Shown in pieces: positions 1-5,401 of a DNA stretch of 5,401 nt. The notes beneath the pieces were generated by a model. That model made no database searches. It was not told where the DNA came from and was given only the letters and a program-made list of their open reading frames with translations. Location: the NCBI GenBank assembly GCA_030673265.1, contig DAOVJK010000222.1, forward strand, positions 1 through 5,401, read 5' to 3'. Position 1 is the first letter of the stretch, and each line of letters begins with the position of its first letter. The stretch is from Pseudomonadota bacterium. Its GTDB lineage: Bacteria > Desulfobacterota > Desulfobulbia > Desulfobulbales > JAGXFP01. A program made the position numbers and the translations under genes.

Positions 1-1748
1 CACTGGTTGAACTTCTGGCTTCAAGAATTGAGAAAAACAAGTTTATGCCTGGCGACAAGCACTGGCTTAAACTGACAGATAGCCCGCTGGAATGGTTCCA
101 CGACCTCGGCGAAGAAAGACTATGGCAAGACGCGCAAACCGGTAAGCAAGGGGTACGCCTGACCAAGCGCGAAATGATCATGCTCTCCACCCTGATCCCG
201 AATCTTGAGCTTAAAAAAACCACCAAGGGCAGCAACCTGCTGCAACAGCTGCTCGATACCGACCACTGGGACGAGAGTGCCCAGATCAAAGGACTCCCAG
301 GCCACCTTCGCGACTATCAGCTGCACGGGATTTCCTGGCTTTACCACCTCTACTGTAACCAGCTGGCCGGCATCCTGGCTGATGACATGGGTCTTGGCAA
401 AACCCATCAGGCCCTCGGTTTGATGAACGCCATCCTCAACATCGGTAAAACCAAAACCGGCAAATTCCTGATTGTCTGCCCCGCGACTGTGGTTCCCCAC
501 TGGGCGGAAAAGATCGATGAGTTCTTCCCGGAACTGTCTCATTATGTCTATCACGGCAGCCGCCGGGATCTGGACAAGGCCAATGGCCACAATATATTTA
601 TCACCACCTACGGGATAATCCGCCGGGATACCAAGACCTTGTCCAAGCTTGACTTCGAAGTGATTATTTTCGATGAGATTCAGAATCTCAAAAACAGGCG
701 CACGGATGTCTACAAGACGGCCGCCCAGTTGAAAGGCAAGGTAATCATCGGCATGACCGGCACCCCCCTGGAAAATTCGGCCTACGACCTGAAGTCAATA
801 TTCGATATCTGTCTGCCCGGCTATCTGGGCAACAACCGGGATTTCAAGGCCAGATATATCGACCCCCTTGAGACAGAAGACAGCAACTCCGCCCGAGAAT
901 CCCTGGCCCGCCTGATCAATCCATTCATGCTCCGCCGAACCCGGGAACAGGTCCTCAAGGAATTGCCCGAGATAATCGAAGATATCAGAACCTGTGAACT
1001 GAGTGACGACCAGATCAGTCTTTACCGGGAACTGACCAGCGGCAGGGTCAGGACTATTATGCAGATGTTCTCGGCAGAGCAGGCCGACAGCCGCCTCCCC
1101 TACATGGAGCTCCTGGCGGTAATCAACTATCTTAAACAGATCTGCGACCACCCGTGTCTTATCAAGAAATGCACGGACCCGACCAACTTCAAGAGTGGCA
1201 AATGGGACCTTTTTGTGGAGCTGCTCAACGAATGTCTGGGAGCGGGCATGAAGGTTGTGGTGTTCAGCCACTACACCAGCATGCTGGACTTAATCGAAAC
1301 GCACCTGACCAACAGCAACATCTCTTTTTGCGGGTTACGGGGCAATATGTCCATGGGCCGTAGACAGCAGATGATCCAAAAATTTAACACCGATGATTCA
1401 TGCCAGGTATTTTCAGCCAGTCTGCTGGCCGGTGGGGTCGGCGTGGATCTGACTGCCGCCCAGGCGGTAATCCATTACGACCGCTGGTGGAATGCGGCCC
1501 GCGAGGACCAGGCCACAGCCCGGGTCCATCGAATGGGCCAGAAAAACGTGGTCCAGGTCTTCAAGATGGTTACCGTCGGAACCCTGGAAGAAAAGATCAA
1601 CCAGATGATTATCCGCAAGCGAGCTCTGGCCAATCATCTGGTCAGGCAGGATGATGCCGCTATCATCAAAAGATTGAGCCGCCAGGAGCTGATTGATCTC
1701 CTGGCGGAGCCTTCGGCCCCCACCCCTCTTGACAACATCCCGATTTAG
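1..1748 (+). CDS. SNF2-family DNA-dependent ATPase/helicase, C-terminal part (5' truncated by window)
   Basis: Superfamily 2 ATPase of the Swi2/Snf2 group, which translocates on double-stranded DNA using ATP to remodel protein-DNA complexes; it acts in the cytoplasm or nucleoid. The frame is open from base 3, 14 codons before the ATG at 45, with no stop, so that ATG is probably internal and the N-terminus is missing. Counting from that ATG (567 residues), both RecA-like lobes are complete: Q-like LRDYQLHG 88-95, motif I DDMGLGKT 113-120, Ia LIVCPATVVPHW 142-153, motif II DEIQ 210-213, motif III MTGTPLEN 237-244, motif IV VVVFSHYTSM 404-413, motif V AGGVGVDLTAA 462-472, motif VI DQATARVHRMGQK 488-500. 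Residues 1-56 (WLKLTDSPLEWF onward) resemble the linker before the ATPase in bacterial SNF2 proteins, many of which carry an N-terminal SWIM zinc finger; whether this one does cannot be seen. All catalytic motifs are intact. The stop is TAG at 1746. The cellular role is unknown. Confidence 0.95.
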   Translation, partial: LVELLASRIEKNKFMPGDKHWLKLTDSPLEWFHDLGEERLWQDAQTGKQGVRLTKREMIMLSTLIPNLELKKTTKGSNLLQQLLDTDHWDESAQIKGLPGHLRDYQLHGISWLYHLYCNQLAGILADDMGLGKTHQALGLMNAILNIGKTKTGKFLIVCPATVVPHWAEKIDEFFPELSHYVYHGSRRDLDKANGHNIFITTYGIIRRDTKTLSKLDFEVIIFDEIQNLKNRRTDVYKTAAQLKGKVIIGMTGTPLENSAYDLKSIFDICLPGYLGNNRDFKARYIDPLETEDSNSARESLARLINPFMLRRTREQVLKELPEIIEDIRTCELSDDQISLYRELTSGRVRTIMQMFSAEQADSRLPYMELLAVINYLKQICDHPCLIKKCTDPTNFKSGKWDLFVELLNECLGAGMKVVVFSHYTSMLDLIETHLTNSNISFCGLRGNMSMGRRQQMIQKFNTDDSCQVFSASLLAGGVGVDLTAAQAVIHYDRWWNAAREDQATARVHRMGQKNVVQVFKMVTVGTLEEKINQMIIRKRALANHLVRQDDAAIIKRLSRQELIDLLAEPSAPTPLDNIPI

Positions 1749-1949
1749 CTTGTTTTTTGTAGTTTATCTCCATAATATTAAGGAGGTTAAAGAGGGAAGT
1801 TGTGCTGAAGGGATAAGATCTAAAATTGAAGATCGATCCGACGTGCATGGAGCTTTAAGAAGCGTTACATAAATATAGCCCTTAAATATTGAGCACCACC
1901 CCTTCAACCTATTCATATTCAGCAAAAATCACGGGAGATCCAGAACAAA
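1749..1949. other. AT-rich intergenic region, no gene
   Basis: This 201-base gap separates the helicase gene from the next gene. No reading frame with a plausible start and useful length is present, and no tRNA-like structure is evident. A T6 run (1753-1758) just after the helicase stop is not preceded by a convincing GC-rich stem, so I do not call a terminator. Weak promoter-like matches exist, for example TTGTTT at 1750-1755 with CATAAT at 1771-1776 (15-base spacer). A short inverted repeat GATCT/AGATC at about 1817-1834 is too weak to call. The promoter of the downstream two-gene unit presumably lies here, but I cannot place it with confidence. Confidence 0.6.
1780..1786 (+). promoter_or_regulatory. 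Orphan Shine-Dalgarno-like AAGGAGG
   Basis: AAGGAGG is a full match to the anti-Shine-Dalgarno core. No ATG follows at a usable distance. The nearest start-like codons are TTG at 1800, which stops two codons later (TTG TGC TGA), and GTG at 1802, which gives only four codons before TAA. It therefore serves no visible gene. It could be the remnant of a lost gene, a ribosome standby or leader element, or chance. Confidence 0.3.
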
Positions 1950-3569
1950 ATGCCTCTCCACACCTGCGTCAGCCCGGAAGGCCGCTTCGTCTTCGGAATT
2001 CATAAACCATCCTTCAGTGTTGCGAACCAACGGGAGAACGACTTCGTCGAACCCCTCGGCCAAAACAAAGCAAGTCTCCGGATTGACAACCGGAGAAATT
2101 TCCCGTCCAAGCGGGTTGACGCTGCAGAGGCAAGCTGGATCTTCGAGATTGCCAACCCTTTTTCCTTTCGCGGCACGACCTTCATCAAAAAAGACTGGGC
2201 CGACAAACGGGCCGCCGAGCCCGCCTCCATAAAACTGCCGCCCCGGCCGGAAGTCTCACTCTCCGATAGTCTAAGCAAAATCAATGGCACTAACAACTCA
2301 ATAAAACTTGATCAGGCCTTCCGCGAGCTACCAAAACCAGTCTTGCTAGCCCTGGCTACCACCTCTACCGACCCAAACGACCTGGTGCGACTGGCCAGGA
2401 TGTCTTGCCCATTCGTAGCTGACCAAAACGGCGACCCGACCGGCCTTCTTTACAAATCGAGCCCTGACGGCCAGCCTGGACCGATTATCCATGACCCCCC
2501 ACTTTTCGAGGCCGTGGTCAATAATCCCTGCCTGCCCGACCGCTACAAGACAATCATGGTTCTCAGGCCCGGGGCCCAAGGCGGCAGCGAGATCGTCGGT
2601 GAAGCGCAATCACCAGACCATTCAAGCCATGTTTTCGAATACCTGCGTCGCAACAGCTATATAGCCGGGGGCCACTACGCCGCCAACATGGCTGATGATG
2701 CGGTGAGATACTCGGTCAACGATCTGAGCAGAGAAGACATGACCGGCCTGCGCCACCTCTATTACCAAAGAACATTCCTCCGCATGGCCGAGCAGCTTGA
2801 CCTTGAAACCCCGCCAGCGCGGCAGACCTTGACCGGGCCGGAACTCGAAGAACTACGCATCTTGATCTTCAACAAACTCAAAGAAGATTCGGTGCCCCCC
2901 CTGCAATTCAATGCTACTCTCTGGGGCTGGAATTACGGATTCGATTTCGCCCCAACCCTTTACCGCCTCCACGCCTCCCATCAACAGATCCATCAGCAGT
3001 TCGCCATGCTGCCCGACAAGATAGCAGACGGCGAGGGTGGCTACCGACCCGCTTACGGATGCGGCGATCTGGTGGCGGATTGCGCCGAACGTTTCCGGCA
3101 GGAAACCGGGCGGGATTTTTTCGCCTCCTACTTGGCGGCAATCCGGACCAACACCAGAACCGATGGCGGAGTTACCGGCCCGGCCAATCTGGTTATTCAT
3201 CAGGATGACAACGTCATTCTCTTTGTTCCCAAGGCGCAAACCTCTCAATGGGAAGTACAGCTGATCTGCCTTAAGCAGGTCGGCAACATTGTTGAAGCGG
3301 ATCTGGCAACCCGCGCATCTCTTGATTTGGCCATGCTGGTGGCAATGAAAACACTTGGCGCTCTCGGGGTAAGGATGGTGACCACCATCGAGTTTCCCAA
3401 ACGGATTGATTCAGCCGACCGGGACCAACGGTTGCTCTATTCCTTCCTGCCAAAACTGCCCGAATCACCAGGTGCCTTCAGCGAGGCCCAACTGCGCTGG
3501 ATTAACGGCCATTACCCGGAAGATTTTGCCGAGGCCTGCCGCCAAGCCCAGAGTAGGATAAAATACTAA
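1950..3569 (+). CDS. Uncharacterised 539-residue protein with weak HIT/GalT-like features
   Basis: I do not recognise a named family. The protein looks soluble and cytoplasmic, with no signal peptide or membrane helix. Residues 1-125 are polar and look poorly structured in part. Residues 185-285 contain RPGAQGGSEIVGE (206-218) and an aromatic, basic stretch around YLRRNSYIAGGHYAANM (231-247). Residues 338-354 (LYRLHASHQQIHQQFAM and following) resemble the SxxHxHxQ active-site loop of GalT and Ap4A phosphorylase, with QIHQQ at 346-350; H348 would sit at the nucleophile position, but the first His is replaced by Gln. NLVIHQDDNVILFVP (413-427), followed by WEVQLI, fits a HIT-type strand pair. 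The functional call is therefore tentative: a nucleotidyl-transferase or hydrolase relative, or an inactive binder. The ATG at 1950 follows GGGAG (1933-1937) by 12 bases, slightly long, and an in-frame TGA at 1890 limits upstream extension. The stop overlaps the next start (TAATG), indicating translational coupling to the membrane sensor. Confidence 0.8.
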   Translation: MPLHTCVSPEGRFVFGIHKPSFSVANQRENDFVEPLGQNKASLRIDNRRNFPSKRVDAAEASWIFEIANPFSFRGTTFIKKDWADKRAAEPASIKLPPRPEVSLSDSLSKINGTNNSIKLDQAFRELPKPVLLALATTSTDPNDLVRLARMSCPFVADQNGDPTGLLYKSSPDGQPGPIIHDPPLFEAVVNNPCLPDRYKTIMVLRPGAQGGSEIVGEAQSPDHSSHVFEYLRRNSYIAGGHYAANMADDAVRYSVNDLSREDMTGLRHLYYQRTFLRMAEQLDLETPPARQTLTGPELEELRILIFNKLKEDSVPPLQFNATLWGWNYGFDFAPTLYRLHASHQQIHQQFAMLPDKIADGEGGYRPAYGCGDLVADCAERFRQETGRDFFASYLAAIRTNTRTDGGVTGPANLVIHQDDNVILFVPKAQTSQWEVQLICLKQVGNIVEADLATRASLDLAMLVAMKTLGALGVRMVTTIEFPKRIDSADRDQRLLYSFLPKLPESPGAFSEAQLRWINGHYPEDFAEACRQAQSRIKY

Positions 3570-3571
3570 TG
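3555..3571 (+). promoter_or_regulatory. Overlapping stop/start (TAATG) with RBS, translational coupling
   Basis: TAA (3567-3569) of the 539-residue protein shares its last A with ATG (3569-3571) of the sensor gene. An AGGA core at 3555-3558, inside the upstream coding sequence, lies 10 bases before that ATG. This arrangement fixes the start of the downstream gene and suggests that terminating ribosomes reinitiate, giving linked amounts of both proteins. Confidence 0.8.
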
Positions 3572-4927
3572 GAAATCCTTAACCACCCACGCCTGCAAAA
3601 ATACGCCCGAACCTGTCCCGCCGGATGTGTAATTATGACCGAGGGAGACCAGGCCGATTCACTCTACATCCTGATCGCAGGGCGCCTTGATGTCATCAAG
3701 GGCGGCAAAAAAATCCATGAAATAAATGCGCCCGGCTCTTTCTTCGGAGAACTGTCATTCCTGCTCGACACCGTCAGAATCGCCTCAGTAATTGCCGCCA
3801 CCGAAGAGACCAGCTATCTCTGTTTGCCTAATGCCGAGGTTAACTGGATCTGGCAGGAATTCCCCGAATTCGCCCGGCAACTAGCCCGAAACCTGGCCAA
3901 ACGCCTTTATGAAACAACCAACGTGGCCCAAGGCTTCCGGGAATTCTGCGATCAGATGCCCGATGCGGTTATCATGACCAATGCTAACTATACGGTGTTG
4001 TCGTGGAACCGGGCCGCTGAAAAACTGTATGGCCACCCTTGGTCACAAATGCGCGGCAAATCGATTGAGGACATCTATGACAATCAGGCCGCCTTCAAAC
4101 AGTTTATGGCAGAACTGATTTCCACCGAAGCCATCCGGGAAAAGACTCTCAAAATAAACCATCCCGACAAGGAGTGGTTTTTTGTCTCCACCAGTACCAC
4201 CATTCTCAAGGACCCCAACGATAATATCCAAGGATATCTCTTTCTGGGCCGTGATGCGACTTCCCTGCAAAGGCTTGAGAAAAAACAACGGCAAGTCAGA
4301 AAATGGCTACTGCCACTATTACTTAGCCTGACCCTGTTGTCTGGCTGGCTGGGTTGGCTGGGCTGGCACCAGGTGCCGATCTTGACCAGAACGGCTTACC
4401 AGTCCGCAGAGAATCTCAATTATGACCACATTATTGAGCGACTCATCCGGGATACCGCCGCTCTGGAACTGGCCCTGCGCCCCACCCTTGAAACCAGCGC
4501 CCCCCAAACGACCCGAATGGTCCTGGCTGATTATTTCACTGTGTTCCAGCCGGAACTTGACGGGATAAACGGCGTCCTGATCATGGACGGCAAAAAAAAG
4601 ATCTTAAGTAGCTACCTGCCTACGCAACCAGACAACAAGCAACTTATCGGCCAGACTTATCGGGGCATTAAATTTGCTGAGAATGTTGATCAGGCCAATA
4701 AAGCGATGACCATCTTTATGGTCTCCAGACCGGAATCCGTTGGCGGCGAGGCAGTCGAAGTGGTAGTCGCCCTGAAAAAGCACCCGGCCTCGCTGGCTTT
4801 TCGCCTCGACATGGGCTTCATCAAAGATAAATTTGCCTGCAATATCAACGAGCTGGCCCAGGCAATTAACCTGCGAGACTCGGCTCGACAGAACACCAGC
4901 CGATTACCTCGGGAAAATGCCATTTGA
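3569..4927 (+). CDS. Membrane sensor: cNMP-binding domain + PAS + one TM helix + extracytoplasmic Cache-like domain
   Basis: 452-residue putative signal receptor in the inner membrane. Residues 1-118 form a cyclic-nucleotide-binding (CAP_ED) domain: AGCVIMTEGDQADSLYILIAGRLDV covers the early beta-roll at about 18-42, and the phosphate-binding cassette retains FGEL (59-62) with R70 and A72, so cAMP, cGMP or a related ligand could bind. Residues about 122-232 are a PAS domain (MPDAVIMTNANYTVLSWNRAA at 130-150, ending LFLGRDAT). A basic stretch KKQRQVRK (238-245) precedes a single hydrophobic helix at 246-266, so by the positive-inside rule the N-terminus is cytoplasmic and residues 267-452 are extracytoplasmic. 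That part has a long helix (about 280-308) and then strands (GVLIMDGKKKIL, LIGQTYRGIKF, VEVVVALK) consistent with a Cache or PAS-like ligand-binding fold; this assignment is moderate. No kinase, GGDEF, EAL, HAMP or methyl-accepting domain and no DNA-binding helix-turn-helix is visible. It is coupled by the one-base TAATG overlap to the preceding gene, its likely partner. Stop TGA at 4925. Confidence 0.9.
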   Translation: MEILNHPRLQKYARTCPAGCVIMTEGDQADSLYILIAGRLDVIKGGKKIHEINAPGSFFGELSFLLDTVRIASVIAATEETSYLCLPNAEVNWIWQEFPEFARQLARNLAKRLYETTNVAQGFREFCDQMPDAVIMTNANYTVLSWNRAAEKLYGHPWSQMRGKSIEDIYDNQAAFKQFMAELISTEAIREKTLKINHPDKEWFFVSTSTTILKDPNDNIQGYLFLGRDATSLQRLEKKQRQVRKWLLPLLLSLTLLSGWLGWLGWHQVPILTRTAYQSAENLNYDHIIERLIRDTAALELALRPTLETSAPQTTRMVLADYFTVFQPELDGINGVLIMDGKKKILSSYLPTQPDNKQLIGQTYRGIKFAENVDQANKAMTIFMVSRPESVGGEAVEVVVALKKHPASLAFRLDMGFIKDKFACNINELAQAINLRDSARQNTSRLPRENAI

Positions 4928-4948
4928 AAAACGTCTAAAAAAACGCTA

Positions 4949-4967
4949 TTCTGACAGATTGTCAAAA
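4949..4967. repeat. Dyad symmetry TGACA-GAT-TGTCA upstream of trpB
   Basis: Perfect 5-base arms TGACA (4952-4956) and TGTCA (4960-4964) flank GAT. One mismatched pair further out, TT (4949-4950) matches AA (4966-4967). It overlaps a possible -35 hexamer CTGACA (4951-4956). No T-run follows, so it is not a typical intrinsic terminator. An operator is possible but unproven. Confidence 0.35.
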
Positions 4968-4980
4968 GAGTCTTAATAAT
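4951..4980 (+). promoter_or_regulatory. Candidate sigma70-type promoter for trpB
   Basis: CTGACA (4951-4956, five of six matches to TTGACA) and AATAAT (4975-4980, five of six to TATAAT) are separated by 18 bases. Transcription would start near 4987, about 70 bases before the trpB ATG. The -10 lacks the important first T, so the match is modest. The alternative is that trpB is read from the upstream two-gene transcript across the 130-base gap. Confidence 0.35.
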
Positions 4981-4981
4981 T

Positions 4982-4994
4982 TCCCTGCCAGGGA
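4982..4994. repeat. 13-base palindrome TCCCTGCCAGGGA, possible operator
   Basis: Perfect inverted repeat TCCCTG/CAGGGA around a single central C. With a one-base loop it cannot form an unstrained RNA hairpin, so a protein-binding DNA site is more likely than a terminator. It sits just downstream of the candidate -10, where a repressor would cover the start site. It does not resemble the E. coli TrpR operator. Confidence 0.4.
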
Positions 4995-5057
4995 TAATTA
5001 ACCCGCACAAAACAGAGGAATGGCTAACCATCCAAGCCACGCCGTCAAGGATGATAA

Positions 5058-5401
5058 ATGGACAATAAAGGATATTACGGACAATGGGGCGGAGCATTTA
5101 TCCCCGAGGTCCTCTACGAAACGTTTCGTGAACTGAAAACGGCCTTCAAAACCGCCAAAGGTGACCCGGATTTCTGGAATGAATATCTGGCATTAATGTC
5201 ATCCTATTCCTGCCGCCCCACCCCCCTGACCTACGCCGAAAATCTGACCGCCCATTTCGGCGGCGCCAAGATCTACATCAAGCGCGAAGATCTGAATCAT
5301 ACCGGGGCCCATAAGGCCAATAACGTTATGGGCCAGGGACTGCTGGTCAAACGGATGGGCAAAAAACGGGTCATTGCCGAGACCGGCGCCGGCCAGCACG
5401 G
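5058..5401 (+). CDS. trpB: Tryptophan synthase beta subunit, N-terminal part (3' truncated by window)
   Basis: PLP-dependent enzyme that joins indole and L-serine to give L-tryptophan, the last step of tryptophan biosynthesis; it normally works in the cytoplasm as an alpha2-beta2 complex with TrpA. The 114 visible residues match the family N-terminus: GYYGQWGGAFIPE (5-17), CRPTPL (52-57, usually GRPTPL), KREDLNHTGAHKANN (75-89) with K86 as the Schiff-base lysine, and AETGAGQHG (107-115, the last glycine cut by the window edge) with E108 at the position of the catalytic glutamate (E109 in E. coli). The usual HKINN or HKLNN reads HKANN here, a mild variant. The start is certain: TAA (5055-5057) lies directly in frame before ATG 5058, and AAGG (5047-5050) is at ideal spacing. 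No trpC or trpF precedes it, so trpB opens its own unit or a trpBA pair, or is read through from upstream; what follows is outside the window. Confidence 0.98.
   Translation, partial: MDNKGYYGQWGGAFIPEVLYETFRELKTAFKTAKGDPDFWNEYLALMSSYSCRPTPLTYAENLTAHFGGAKIYIKREDLNHTGAHKANNVMGQGLLVKRMGKKRVIAETGAGQH

Noticed and set aside
120..590. 156-codon open frame on the - strand inside the helicase gene
   Set aside because: It lies fully opposite a gene with clear SNF2 motifs and its translation has no recognisable domain; it is a shadow of high-GC codon use.
795..1271. 158-codon open frame on the - strand inside the helicase gene
   Set aside because: Antisense to conserved helicase motifs, with no family resemblance.
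1749..1765. T-rich run after the helicase stop as an intrinsic terminator
   Set aside because: No GC-rich stem precedes the T6 run; the best pairing upstream is only four weak base pairs.
1817..1834. Inverted repeat GATCT/AGATC
   Set aside because: Five-base arms with an eight-base AT-rich loop are expected by chance and no T-run follows.
1666..1848. 60-codon open frame on the - strand entering the 1749-1949 gap
   Set aside because: No ribosome site upstream of its start, most of it is antisense to the helicase end, and the translation is of low complexity.
2853..3248. 131-codon open frame on the - strand inside the 539-residue gene
   Set aside because: Antisense to the best conserved-looking part of the + strand protein, and no recognisable product.
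4690..5097. 135-codon open frame on the - strand across the end of the sensor gene, the gap and the trpB start
   Set aside because: It overlaps two real genes on the other strand and has no recognisable domain.
5020..5136. 38-codon + strand frame starting ATGGCTAACC and running into trpB out of frame
   Set aside because: The GAGG before it is too close to the ATG for good initiation, it holds only one Trp codon so it is not an attenuator leader, and it overlaps trpB by more than 70 bases.

Overview
The window looks like an ordinary chromosomal stretch from a Gram-negative, moderately GC-rich bacterium. The style of the proteins (a cNMP-binding/PAS membrane protein, a bacterial SNF2 helicase, and the TrpB variant beginning MDNKGYYGQWGGAFIPE) suggests Desulfobacterota/Deltaproteobacteria, possibly Desulfobulbales. 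That placement is an impression from protein style and was not tested. All four genes lie on the + strand. Genes cut by the window edges flank two complete genes.

Layout. (1) 1-1748 is the C-terminal part of a SNF2-family DNA-dependent ATPase; its N-terminus lies before the window. (2) 1749-1949 is an AT-rich gap with no gene. It holds an unusually strong Shine-Dalgarno-like AAGGAGG with no usable ORF behind it. (3) 1950-3569 encodes a 539-residue protein of no named family that I can recognise. A QIHQQ motif and the region after it weakly resemble the HIT/GalT nucleotidyl-transferase superfamily. (4) 3569-4927 encodes a 452-residue membrane protein with a cyclic-nucleotide-binding domain, a PAS domain, one transmembrane helix and an extracytoplasmic Cache-like domain, but no recognisable output domain. 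Its ATG overlaps the stop of gene 3 by one base (TAATG), so the two are probably translated as a unit. (5) 4928-5057 is a short intergenic region with a weak promoter candidate and two small dyad symmetries. (6) 5058-5401 is the start of trpB, tryptophan synthase beta.

How they work together. The helicase and trpB look unrelated to the middle pair, which is the most interesting part of the window. A putative nucleotide-processing or nucleotide-binding protein is translationally coupled to a membrane sensor that can receive a cytoplasmic cyclic nucleotide, a PAS signal and an extracytoplasmic ligand. Because the sensor lacks an output domain, its partner may supply the effector function. That is inference from gene order and domain content. 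I see no RNA genes, mobile elements, CRISPR arrays or long repeats.
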